A stretch of 5,134 bases of DNA from Cocleimonas sp. GTDB lineage: Bacteria > Pseudomonadota > Gammaproteobacteria > Thiotrichales > Thiotrichaceae. The notes beneath the pieces are model-generated. The model saw only the letters and a list, made by a program, of their open reading frames with translations, was not told the origin of the DNA and searched no databases. The stretch covers positions 1 to 5,134 of the forward strand of contig JAGLDT010000272.1 in NCBI GenBank assembly GCA_023145485.1, read 5' to 3'. Position 1 is the first letter of the stretch; the number at the start of each line of letters is the position of its first letter. Shown here one piece after another: positions 1 through 5,134 of the stretch. Both the position numbers and the translations under genes were made by a program.

Positions 1-344
1 GTGGACGTGGTCATAAAGGTCAAAAATCACGCTCAGGTGGTTTTAGTAAAGTAGGTTTTGAAGGCGGGCAAATGCCATTGCAGCGTCGTCTACCAAAAGT
101 AGGTTTCAATTCTAAAAAGAAGCTAGTAACAGCTGAAATTCGTTTGCACGAATTAGAATTGGTTTCTGGTGATGTGGTTAGTTTGGATGCTTTAAAAAAA
201 GCAAATATAGTTGGCAAAAATACTTTATACGCAAAAGTAATTTTATCAGGAAAAATTGATAAAGCAGTTACAGTAAAAGGTCTTAGAGCAACTAAAGGTG
301 CTAGAGAAGCTATCGAAGCTGCCGGGGGCAAGATAGAAGAATAA
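1..344 (+). CDS. rplO: Large-subunit ribosomal protein L15 (uL15), 5'-truncated by window edge
   Basis: L15 binds 23S rRNA and joins late in assembly of the 50S subunit. The reading frame is already open at base 3 and runs 113 codons to the TAA at 342-344. The usual length is about 144 residues, so roughly the first 30 lie outside the window. The visible part opens with the glycine/basic stretch [13 protein letters not shown], which threads into rRNA in this family, followed by the family signature [18 protein letters not shown]. The C-terminal globular part ends in [18 protein letters not shown]. The ATG at 72 is an internal Met, because the conserved L15 sequence continues in frame upstream of it. 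secY starts 12 bases after the stop, and its SD (AAGGG) overlaps this stop codon, which suggests translational coupling. This is the penultimate protein gene of the spc operon before secY in gammaproteobacteria. The identification is secure; only the 5' end is missing. Confidence 0.97.
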   Translation, partial: GRGHKGQKSRSGGFSKVGFEGGQMPLQRRLPKVGFNSKKKLVTAEIRLHELELVSGDVVSLDALKKANIVGKNTLYAKVILSGKIDKAVTVKGLRATKGAREAIEAAGGKIEE

Positions 345-356
345 GGGTAAATAATA

Positions 357-1718
357 GTGGCTCGAAATAATACATCAGGTGGCATGCTCAGTAATATGAG
401 TAATGTAGCCGAAATTAAACAAAGGCTTGCCTTTGTTTTTTTCGCTTTAATAGTTTACAGAATAGGTACTTTTATTCCTATTCCTGGCGTAAACCCTATT
501 GCTATGCAGCAATTCTTCGAGCAAAACAGTGGAACCATATTGGGTGTTTTCAATATGTTCTCTGGTGGTGCGCTAGAGCGCCTTAGTTTGTTTGCTTTGG
601 GTATTATGCCTTACATCTCTGCCTCTATTATTGTGCAGTTGATGACACATGTGGTTCCTTCTTTAATGCAGCTAAAGAAAGAAGGGGAAGCAGGTAAACG
701 AAAAATAACCCAGTACACACGATATGGTACGGTCGGTTTGGCTTTATTCCAGAGTATGGGAATAGCGATTGCACTAGGTGGTCAAGACTTAGGTGGTGGG
801 CAAACAATTGCTCTGCATCCTGGTACTGGTTTTGTGATTACTACTGTCGTCTCATTGGTTACTGGAACTTTGTTCTTAATGTGGCTTGGTGAGCAGATTA
901 CAGAGCGTGGTATTGGTAACGGTATCTCACTCATTATCTTCGCAGGTATTGTTGCAGGTTTGCCAGTTGCTATTGGTGGAACATTAGATCTTGCAAGAAC
1001 AGGTGCAATTAGCCCAGCCTTTGTCATTATATTATTAGCAATGGCTGTATTGGTAACCGCATTTGTTGTTTTTGTGGAAAGAGGGCAAAGACGAATAACG
1101 GTTAACTATGCTAATAGACAACAAGGTCGGCGCATGGTTAAAGGGCAGACTAGCCACTTGCCATTAAAACTGAATATGGCAGGTGTTATACCGCCGATAT
1201 TTGCATCCAGTATTATTTTGTTTCCTTCAACTTTAGGGCAATGGTTGTCTAAGACTGAAGGAATGGAATGGTTGCAGGTTATTGTAACTAAGCTACAGCC
1301 TGGGCAACCGCTCTATATTATGTTTTATGCGCTTGCGATCATCTTCTTTACCTTTTTCTATACAGCAATGGTGTTTAATTCGCGTGAGACTGCTGATAAT
1401 TTGAAGAAATCAGGCGCTTATATCCCTGGTATTCGTCCTGGAAAAGAAACAGGTAAGTATATTGATGGTGTTATGACACGTTTAACAGCGGTGGGAGCGA
1501 TTTATATAACCCTTGTGTGTCTATTGCCAGAGTTTTTGATTTATGGTTGGAATGTACCGTTTTACTTTGGCGGGACATCACTATTAATTATCGTTGTTGT
1601 TGTTATGGACTTCTTAGCACAGCTACAAGCGCTAATGATGTCGCACCAGTATGAAGGTTTAATGCAAAAAGCAAACTTCAAAAAATCTGGCAAAAAGAAG
1701 CCACGAACAACACGCTAG
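357..1718 (+). CDS. secY: Protein translocase channel subunit SecY
   Basis: SecY forms the inner-membrane channel, with SecE and SecG, through which preproteins are exported or inserted; SecA and ribosomes dock on its cytoplasmic loops. The product has 453 residues, against about 443 in E. coli. TM1 lies near residues 24-44 (ending [11 protein letters not shown]). The plug/TM2 region is at 59-96, with [20 protein letters not shown]. The TM5 signature [14 protein letters not shown] is at 178-191 and [11 protein letters not shown] at 236-246. The cytoplasmic loop [20 protein letters not shown] spans 341-360; its last Arg corresponds to the functionally important Arg357 of E. coli. The TM10 region [10 protein letters not shown] is at 401-410. 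The start is GTG at 357, read as Met: the conserved N-terminus MARN begins there, and AAGGG at 343-347 lies nine bases upstream. The next in-frame ATG (384) would remove nine residues of the cytoplasmic N-terminal tail. The C-terminus carries an extra lysine-rich tail ([12 protein letters not shown]). Confidence 0.98.
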   Translation: MARNNTSGGMLSNMSNVAEIKQRLAFVFFALIVYRIGTFIPIPGVNPIAMQQFFEQNSGTILGVFNMFSGGALERLSLFALGIMPYISASIIVQLMTHVVPSLMQLKKEGEAGKRKITQYTRYGTVGLALFQSMGIAIALGGQDLGGGQTIALHPGTGFVITTVVSLVTGTLFLMWLGEQITERGIGNGISLIIFAGIVAGLPVAIGGTLDLARTGAISPAFVIILLAMAVLVTAFVVFVERGQRRITVNYANRQQGRRMVKGQTSHLPLKLNMAGVIPPIFASSIILFPSTLGQWLSKTEGMEWLQVIVTKLQPGQPLYIMFYALAIIFFTFFYTAMVFNSRETADNLKKSGAYIPGIRPGKETGKYIDGVMTRLTAVGAIYITLVCLLPEFLIYGWNVPFYFGGTSLLIIVVVVMDFLAQLQALMMSHQYEGLMQKANFKKSGKKKPRTTR

Positions 1719-1726
1719 CATTATTA

Positions 1727-1752
1727 AGTCCTTTAGGAACTCCTGAAGGACT
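1727..1752 (+). other. Hairpin in the secY-rpmJ gap
   Basis: AGTCCTTTAGG at 1727-1737 pairs with CCTGAAGGACT at 1742-1752, giving an 11-bp stem with one G-U pair and the four-base loop AACT. No T-run follows (the next bases are GATATTTAAG), so it does not look like a classic intrinsic terminator. It could be an RNA processing or stability element, or a pause site, between secY and rpmJ. The stem is seen directly in the sequence; the role is inference. The 40 bases between it and rpmJ also contain AAGTTTAA twice, at 1760-1767 and 1770-1777. Confidence 0.6.
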
Positions 1753-1792
1753 GATATTTAAGTTTAAAAAAGTTTAAGTTGGAGATTTAGCT

Positions 1793-1906
1793 ATGAAGGT
1801 TCGTGCTTCTGTAAAAAAAATGTGTCGTAACTGTCGTGTTGTAAAGCGTAAAGGTGTTGTTCGTATTATTTGCACTGATCCGCGTCATAAGCAACGTCAA
1901 GGATAA
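1793..1906 (+). CDS. rpmJ: Large-subunit ribosomal protein L36 (bL36), zinc-binding type
   Basis: L36 is the smallest ribosomal protein and stabilises 23S rRNA folding in the 50S subunit. The ORF encodes 37 residues: it begins [14 protein letters not shown] and ends with the diagnostic HKQRQG. The zinc ligands of the family are all present, Cys11, Cys14, Cys27 and His32, so this is the zinc-ribbon (C+) form and not the zinc-free paralogue used under zinc limitation. E. coli L36 has 38 residues; the 37-residue spacing with CTDPRH is common in other proteobacteria. The start is ATG with GGAG at 1781-1784, eight bases upstream. It is the last gene of the spc operon, 74 bases after secY, and is followed by the 199-base spc/alpha boundary. 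Confidence 0.97.
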   Translation: MKVRASVKKMCRNCRVVKRKGVVRIICTDPRHKQRQG

Positions 1907-1912
1907 GACGAA

Positions 1913-1965
1913 GGAAGAAAACTTTAACAACATTATTTTTTATTTATAATGATGAAGTTTTTTCC
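1913..1965 (+). terminator. Possible weak terminator or pause hairpin at the spc/alpha boundary
   Basis: GGAAGAAAACTT at 1913-1924 can pair with AAGTTTTTTCC at 1955-1965, with one bulged base and one G-U pair. An inner stem CATTAT (1931-1936) pairs with ATAATG (1946-1951). The T-run at 1958-1963 lies within the 3' arm, as in some A/T-flanked bidirectional terminators. The stems are almost entirely A/T pairs, so the structure is weak. It comes seven bases after the rpmJ stop, where partial termination between the spc and alpha operons would make sense. Part of the same sequence could instead be a promoter (1924-1950). Confidence 0.3.
1924..1950 (+). promoter_or_regulatory. Candidate sigma-70 promoter for the alpha operon
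   Basis: A perfect -10 hexamer TATAAT lies at 1945-1950, and TTAACA (five of six matches to TTGACA) at 1924-1929. The 15-base spacer is shorter than the preferred 16-18. Transcription would start near 1957 and give an rpsM leader of about 150 bases. In a region this AT-rich a TATAAT can occur by chance, and the bases overlap the weak hairpin described at 1913-1965. Other hexamer pairs in the gap (for example TATATT at 2018-2023) have poorer -35 partners. Confidence 0.27.
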
Positions 1966-2051
1966 TAATAAGATGTATTTTAAGACTTATTTAGTGATTT
2001 TTATCTATTAGAAAAATTATATTAATAATTCTGGAATCTGTATTGATTAAC

Positions 2052-2124
2052 GCTGTGTAATAGGGTAGAGTTGCCCGCTTTTCACGGCAGATTGGAGATT
2101 GGTTGATGGCGCGTATAGCGGGTA
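2052..2124 (+). promoter_or_regulatory. rpsM leader fold, probable S4-responsive translational operator of the alpha operon
   Basis: An outer stem pairs GCTGTG (2052-2057) with CACGGC (2083-2088), with one G-U pair. It encloses an inner stem GGGTA (2063-2067)/TTGCCC (within 2072-2076, one G-U) with loop GAGT. The strand TGCCCGC (2072-2078) is also complementary to GCGGGTA (2118-2124), inside rpsM codons 5-7, so a pseudoknot spanning the SD and start codon, or an alternative fold, is possible. In E. coli, S4 represses this operon by trapping a pseudoknot at the rpsM start (Alpha_RBS family). Position, compactness and leader-to-coding pairing fit that, but the base pairs here are my own hand fold and S4 binding is inferred. 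Confidence 0.55.
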
Positions 2125-2462
2125 TTAATATTCCTGTAAATAAACATGCAGTTATTGCATTAACTGCTATTTACGGCATTGGACGTTCACGTGCGGCAGA
2201 TATTTGTATTGCTGCTGATGTTGCTCAGGATGCAAAAGTTCGCAATTTAAGCGAAGCTGAAGTTGAACGTGTTCGTAAAGAAGTAGGCAAGTTTGTGGTT
2301 GAAGGCGATTTACGCCGTGATGTTTCCATGAACATAAAACGTCTAATGGATTTGGGTTGTTATCGTGGTATACGACATCGTCGTGGTCTGCCTCTGCGTG
2401 GCCAACGAACAAAGACAAATGCGCGTACCCGTAAAGGTCCACGTAAACCAATCCGTAAGTAA
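2106..2462 (+). CDS. rpsM: Small-subunit ribosomal protein S13 (uS13)
   Basis: S13 sits in the head of the 30S subunit, contacts 16S rRNA, forms intersubunit bridges with the 50S subunit and lies near the P-site tRNA. The product has 118 residues, the same length as in E. coli. The N-terminus [10 protein letters not shown] and the helix-turn segment [16 protein letters not shown] are typical of the family. The central helices ([13 protein letters not shown]) and the basic C-terminal tail [20 protein letters not shown], which reaches the tRNA, are also typical. The start is ATG at 2106, with GGAG at 2094-2097 eight bases upstream. A TTG codon at 2103 is in frame directly before it but would only add one residue and is a worse fit to the family. 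This is the first gene of the alpha operon, preceded by the leader fold through which S4 probably controls the whole unit. Confidence 0.98.
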   Translation: MARIAGINIPVNKHAVIALTAIYGIGRSRAADICIAADVAQDAKVRNLSEAEVERVRKEVGKFVVEGDLRRDVSMNIKRLMDLGCYRGIRHRRGLPLRGQRTKTNARTRKGPRKPIRK

Positions 2463-2512
2463 CAATGCAAGTGATTGTAGATTACAGATGATTTCACGAG
2501 TAGGTATTGAAG

Positions 2513-2899
2513 ATGGCAAAAGCCACAAAGACACGTAAGAAAGTTAAAAAGTCGGTAAGTGATGGTATTGCGCATATCCATGCGTCGTTTAATAATACAA
2601 TCGTTACCATTACTGACCGTCAAGGCAATGCACTTTCTTGGGCAACAGCAGGCGGATCAGGTTTTCGTGGTTCACGGAAAAGTACACCTTTCGCAGCACA
2701 GATAGCCGCTGAAAAAGCAGGTGAGAAAGCTAAAGAATTCGGCTTGAAGAATTTAGATGTTCACGTTAAAGGCCCCGGCCCTGGTCGTGAATCTGCAGTT
2801 CGTGCGTTAAATAATATTGGTTATAAAATCAGTAATATTATTGATGTAACACCTATCCCCCATAATGGTTGTCGTCCACCTAAAAAACGTCGCGTATAG
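2513..2899 (+). CDS. rpsK: Small-subunit ribosomal protein S11 (uS11)
   Basis: S11 is part of the 30S platform, binding 16S rRNA near the mRNA exit where the Shine-Dalgarno helix forms. The product has 128 residues, against 129 in E. coli. Visible signatures are the basic N-terminus [26 protein letters not shown] at 21-35 and [17 protein letters not shown] at 47-63. GPGPGRES is at 87-94 and the C-terminus is [18 protein letters not shown]. The Asn-Gly at 118-119 matches the site that is deamidated to isoaspartate in E. coli S11. The start is ATG 2513 (MAKA), preceded by TAGG at 2501-2504 with eight bases of spacing. A TTG two codons upstream is in frame but not supported by the family N-terminus. 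It lies 50 bases after rpsM and 15 before rpsD. Confidence 0.98.
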   Translation: MAKATKTRKKVKKSVSDGIAHIHASFNNTIVTITDRQGNALSWATAGGSGFRGSRKSTPFAAQIAAEKAGEKAKEFGLKNLDVHVKGPGPGRESAVRALNNIGYKISNIIDVTPIPHNGCRPPKKRRV

Positions 2900-2914
2900 A
2901 AGCAGGAGATTATA

Positions 2915-3535
2915 ATGGCCAGATATATTGGACCTAAGTGTAAATTGATGCGTCGTGAAGGTACTGATCTTTACTTAAAAGGACGTGGACGTTCACTAGA
3001 AAATAAATGTAATTTAGAAAAAATCCCAGGTGTTCATGGTGAACGCCGTACTCGGATTTCTGACTATGGATTACAGTTGCGTGAAAAGCAAAAAGTACGT
3101 CGTACCTACGGAGTATTAGAAAAGCAATTCAGAAATTACTTCAAAAAAGCAGCTTCTATGAAAGGCTCTACAGGTGAAAACTTATTGCAACTGCTTGAGT
3201 GTCGTCTAGATAACGTTGTTTATCGTATGGGTTATGCTTCAACTCGTTCAGAAGCACGTCAGCTGGTGAGTCATAAAGCAATTCACGTGAATGGACAGTC
3301 GGTTAATATTCCTTCTTATCAAATTTCTGAAGGTGATACCGTTTCTATTCGTGAAAAAGCAAAGAAACAAACTCGAATTCAAGACTCTATGGCAGTTGCT
3401 GAGCAGTTAGGTTTTCCTGAGTGGATGGAAGTTGATCCAAAAAAACTTGAAGCAACTTTCAAGTCAGTACCAGAACGTGACGGTTTACCGGCGGAAATCA
3501 ACGAATCACTCATCGTTGAATTGTATTCGAAATAA
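2915..3535 (+). CDS. rpsD: Small-subunit ribosomal protein S4 (uS4), alpha-operon autoregulator
   Basis: S4 is a primary 16S rRNA binder that starts 30S assembly and helps maintain decoding accuracy. In enteric bacteria it also represses its own operon by binding the mRNA around the rpsM start. The product has 206 residues, identical in length to E. coli S4. The N-terminal domain begins MARYIGPKC and contains [15 protein letters not shown] (49-63). The RNA-binding S4 domain runs from about 97 to 157 and includes [30 protein letters not shown] and VSIREKAKK. The C-terminus [12 protein letters not shown] is conserved. Only Cys9 and Cys32 are present in the N-terminal region (a third Cys, Cys96, lies later), so the four-cysteine zinc site of some S4 proteins is absent. 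The start is fixed by AGGAG at 2904-2908, six bases upstream. It is tightly spaced after rpsK (15 bases). Confidence 0.98.
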   Translation: MARYIGPKCKLMRREGTDLYLKGRGRSLENKCNLEKIPGVHGERRTRISDYGLQLREKQKVRRTYGVLEKQFRNYFKKAASMKGSTGENLLQLLECRLDNVVYRMGYASTRSEARQLVSHKAIHVNGQSVNIPSYQISEGDTVSIREKAKKQTRIQDSMAVAEQLGFPEWMEVDPKKLEATFKSVPERDGLPAEINESLIVELYSK

Positions 3536-3552
3536 AATTGTAAGAGGAGTCT

Positions 3553-3573
3553 ATGGATTGGCTTCTTTTATAA
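3553..3573 (+). CDS. Possible six-codon upstream ORF before rpoA (MDWLLL)
   Basis: In the 54-base rpsD-rpoA gap, a purine-rich GAGGAG at 3544-3549 is followed by ATG at 3553 and the short frame Met-Asp-Trp-Leu-Leu-Leu-TAA. Measured from GAGG (3544-3547) the spacing is five bases, which is workable. The ORF ends 16 bases before the rpoA ATG, and rpoA has its own SD (GAGGG at 3579-3583). It may be chance, or it may keep ribosomes on the message and couple rpsD and rpoA translation. There is no direct evidence that it is translated. Confidence 0.2.
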   Translation: MDWLLL

Positions 3574-3589
3574 AGTTTGAGGGAATAAA

Positions 3590-4591
3590 ATGCCATCAAG
3601 TCCAACTGATTTACTAAAACCTCGCAATATTCAAGTTGAAGATCTAGGTAGTAATACATCTAGAATAACTTTAGAGCCTTTAGAACGTGGTTTTGGGCAT
3701 ACGCTTGGTAATGCTTTGCGTCGTATTCTACTGTCATCTATTTCAGGATGTTCAGTAACAGAAGTTCAGATCAAGGGTGTAACCCATGAATATTCTGCAC
3801 TTCCAGGAGTTAAGGAAGATATCGTTGATATCATGCTTAACTTGAAAAAATTAGCAGTACGTTTGAATGAAAAAGAAGAAGTCACTTTAGATCTAAAAAA
3901 ACAAGGTCCGTGCGTATTAACTGCTGCAGACATTAAATTAGATCATGATACAGAAATTGTTGATCCAGATCATGTGATTGCAACATTAACTTCTGATATT
4001 GACTTTGATATGACGATCACTATTCGTCGTGGTCGAGGCTATCAGCCTGTTACAGCACGCCGTGGTCCTGATTCGCCTGAACTACCCTTAGGCACATTAG
4101 AGTTAGACGCTAGTTTTAGCCCAATTCTACGTGTTGCCTATGAAGTTGATAGTGCGCGTCATGAGCAACGAGCTGATATGGATAAGCTAATCATTGAGTT
4201 GCAAACCGATGGTTCTGTTGATCCAGAAGAAACTATTAGCAATGCTGCAACTGTGTTACATGAGCAACTTGCTGTATTCTTCGATTTAACGATCATAGAA
4301 CCAGAGCCAGAAGAACCACCTGAGCCAGAAATAGATCCAATTTTATTGCGACCTGTTGATGATTTAGAGCTGACAGTACGTTCTGCTAACTGTTTGAAAG
4401 CAGAGCAAGTTTACTATATTGGTGACCTTGTGCAGAAAACAGAAAGTGAGTTGTTAAAGACCCCTAATCTCGGTAAAAAGTCATTGACTGAAATTAAGGA
4501 TGTGCTCGCATCTCATGGTCTAACATTAGGTTCAAGATTAGAAAATTGGCCACCACCAGTGGCAGAAAGTAATGACACCAGAATTGGTTAG
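3590..4591 (+). CDS. rpoA: DNA-directed RNA polymerase alpha subunit
   Basis: The alpha subunit dimerises to nucleate RNA polymerase assembly, and its C-terminal domain contacts UP-element DNA and activators. The product has 333 residues, against 329 in E. coli. The N-terminal domain (about 1-234) contains [20 protein letters not shown] at 28-47. Arg45 there matches the residue needed for beta binding, and [13 protein letters not shown] follows. A flexible linker at about 235-250 is unusually acidic and proline-rich ([14 protein letters not shown]). The C-terminal domain starts at [20 protein letters not shown]. Arg264, Asn267, Cys268, Lys270, Gly295, Lys297, Ser298 and Glu301 correspond to the DNA-binding residues Arg265 to Glu302 of E. 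coli. The ATG at 3590 is the first in-frame start after a TGA at 3578-3580, with GAGGG at 3579-3583 upstream. It is the fourth gene of the alpha operon, as in other gammaproteobacteria. Confidence 0.98.
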   Translation: MPSSPTDLLKPRNIQVEDLGSNTSRITLEPLERGFGHTLGNALRRILLSSISGCSVTEVQIKGVTHEYSALPGVKEDIVDIMLNLKKLAVRLNEKEEVTLDLKKQGPCVLTAADIKLDHDTEIVDPDHVIATLTSDIDFDMTITIRRGRGYQPVTARRGPDSPELPLGTLELDASFSPILRVAYEVDSARHEQRADMDKLIIELQTDGSVDPEETISNAATVLHEQLAVFFDLTIIEPEPEEPPEPEIDPILLRPVDDLELTVRSANCLKAEQVYYIGDLVQKTESELLKTPNLGKKSLTEIKDVLASHGLTLGSRLENWPPPVAESNDTRIG

Positions 4592-4608
4592 TTAAGGACT
4601 TTTGTTCT

Positions 4609-4631
4609 AAATAGCCAGATCATGGTTATTT
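4609..4631 (+). terminator. Hairpin with T-rich tail in the rpoA-rplQ gap, possible attenuator
   Basis: AAATAGCCA at 4609-4617 pairs with TGGTTATTT at 4623-4631 (nine pairs, one of them G-U) around the loop GATCA. The 3' arm continues into T-rich sequence (TTATTTTAATATTT), giving a terminator-like shape, but only three pairs are G-C or G-U and the T-run is interrupted. If active it would only partly lower rplQ transcription. It fills much of the 66-base gap, and the rplQ SD lies just after it. It may instead be a processing or stability site. Confidence 0.4.
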
Positions 4632-4657
4632 TAATATTTGTTAATTAGGATTTTAAA

Positions 4658-5023
4658 ATGCGACATCGTAAATCTGGTCGTCAACTGAGTAGAAACAGTA
4701 GTCACCGTAAAGCAACCTTACAGAGTTTAACTAATGCATTGTTTCGTTATGAAGCAATTAAGACTACTGTTGCAAAAGCAAAAGAATTGAGAAGAGTAGC
4801 AGAGCCTTTAGTTACCCGCTCGAAAATAGATTCTGTTCATAATAGGCGTATTGTTTTTGCACGTTTACGTGACAAAGAGATTGTTGGTAAGCTATTCACA
4901 GAGCTTGGACCTCGTTATTCTGAGCGTCCTGGTGGATATTTGCGTATGATTAAATGTGGATATCGTGCGGGAGATAATGCTCCAATGGCATACGTCGAGT
5001 TAGTTGACCGTCCAGAAGCTTAA
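4658..5023 (+). CDS. rplQ: Large-subunit ribosomal protein L17 (bL17)
   Basis: L17 is a bacterial 50S protein located near the polypeptide exit tunnel. The product has 121 residues, against 127 in E. coli; the difference is at the C-terminus, which ends VDRPEA and lacks the Ala/Glu tail. The N-terminus [19 protein letters not shown] is the family signature. The central [20 protein letters not shown] and the C-terminal [18 protein letters not shown] are also highly conserved. The ATG at 4658 is fixed by an in-frame TAG at 4646-4648 and an AGGA SD at 4647-4650, seven bases upstream. It is the last gene of the alpha operon. Its TAA stop is embedded in an 18-base palindrome and a strong terminator follows 23 bases later. 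Confidence 0.98.
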   Translation: MRHRKSGRQLSRNSSHRKATLQSLTNALFRYEAIKTTVAKAKELRRVAEPLVTRSKIDSVHNRRIVFARLRDKEIVGKLFTELGPRYSERPGGYLRMIKCGYRAGDNAPMAYVELVDRPEA

Positions 5024-5033
5024 TTTTAAGCTT
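5016..5033 (+). repeat. Perfect 18-bp inverted repeat over the rplQ stop codon
   Basis: AAGCTTAATTTTAAGCTT reads the same on both strands and can form a seven-pair hairpin with a four-base loop. The left arm contains the last two rplQ codons and the TAA stop. It lies 13 bases before the main terminator and may protect the 3' end of the message, or be a by-product of base composition. Confidence 0.5.
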
Positions 5034-5046
5034 GGATGTATCAAAG

Positions 5047-5074
5047 AAAAAAGCTGGTTTATCCAGCTTTTTTT
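5047..5074 (+). terminator. Rho-independent terminator of the alpha operon
   Basis: AAAAAAGCTGG at 5047-5057 pairs perfectly with CCAGCTTTTTT at 5063-5073 around the loop TTTAT, with a seven-T run at 5068-5074. The GCTGG/CCAGC core flanked by A-run and T-run makes it usable from both strands, so a convergent gene beyond the window could share it. It lies 23 bases after the rplQ stop and marks the end of the operon. Confidence 0.92.
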
Positions 5075-5089
5075 ATGCTTGTATTTTGT

Positions 5090-5134
5090 GAATTACACTA
5101 GAATTACACTAGAATTACACTAGAATTACACTAG
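5090..5134 (+). repeat. Perfect 11-bp tandem repeat array, continuing past the window edge
   Basis: GAATTACACTA is repeated four times without a mismatch (5090-5100, 5101-5111, 5112-5122, 5123-5133), and the final G at 5134 begins a fifth copy. Because 11 is not a multiple of three and each unit contains TAG, every forward frame is stopped within 33 bases; the reverse strand carries TAA and TAG. The array is therefore noncoding. It lies 15 bases after the operon terminator. Its total length is unknown because the window ends inside it. Confidence 0.95.

Noticed and set aside
20..385. 121-residue open frame on the minus strand over rplO
   Set aside because: It is the antisense of clear L15 coding sequence, has no recognisable protein features and runs across the rplO-secY junction.
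782..1027. 81-residue minus-strand frame within secY
   Set aside because: It lies opposite conserved SecY coding sequence and shows no SD or family resemblance.
2043..2071. TTGATT and TAGAGT at 17-base spacing as a promoter for rpsM
   Set aside because: Each matches the consensus at only four of six positions, and the -10 would fall inside the structured leader.
2476..2486. Short inverted repeat TGTA-GAT-TACA between rpsM and rpsK
   Set aside because: A four-pair A/T-rich stem with a three-base loop is too weak to call.
2167..2623. Three overlapping minus-strand frames across rpsM and rpsK
   Set aside because: They are composition shadows of the S13 and S11 genes, with unnatural residue content and mutual overlap.
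3432..3617. 61-residue plus-strand frame overlapping the end of rpsD and start of rpoA
   Set aside because: It is out of frame with both conserved genes and its first two thirds lie inside rpsD; it matches no family I know.
5090..5134. CRISPR array interpretation of the terminal repeat
   Set aside because: The 11-bp units abut with no spacers, so it is a simple tandem repeat.

Overview
This window is ordinary bacterial core genome: the distal end of the spc ribosomal-protein operon followed by the whole alpha operon, all on the + strand. The order is rplO (5'-truncated by the window edge), secY, rpmJ, then rpsM, rpsK, rpsD, rpoA and rplQ. This is the gene order of Escherichia coli and other gammaproteobacteria. 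The proteins (SecY, the S11 C-terminus, S4, the RpoA C-terminal domain, L17) read as gammaproteobacterial versions, while the DNA is AT-rich. I infer an AT-rich gammaproteobacterium outside the Enterobacteriaceae, and I cannot name a genus from the sequence alone.

Layout. Bases 1-344 hold the last 113 codons of rplO. secY (357-1718) follows after 12 bases and starts with GTG. A 74-base gap with a strong hairpin leads to the tiny rpmJ gene (1793-1906). The 199-base AT-rich gap 1907-2105 is the spc/alpha boundary. It holds a weak imperfect hairpin, a possible promoter and, next to rpsM, a compact leader fold that can pair with rpsM codons 5-6, as expected for the S4-controlled alpha-operon translational operator. 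rpsM (2106-2462), rpsK (2513-2899), rpsD (2915-3535), rpoA (3590-4591) and rplQ (4658-5023) follow with short gaps, each with a Shine-Dalgarno (SD) sequence. A clear intrinsic terminator at 5047-5074 closes the operon. The window ends inside a perfect 11-bp tandem repeat (5090-5134).

The genes work together in gene expression and export. L15, L36 and L17 belong to the large ribosomal subunit and S13, S11 and S4 to the small one. RpoA nucleates RNA polymerase assembly, and SecY is the protein-conducting channel. The expected control is feedback by S4 on the alpha-operon mRNA near the rpsM start.

I found no previously undescribed system. The items worth a second look are all noncoding: the 11-bp repeat array, the rpsM leader fold, hairpins in the secY-rpmJ and rpoA-rplQ gaps, and a six-codon ORF with its own SD just upstream of rpoA.
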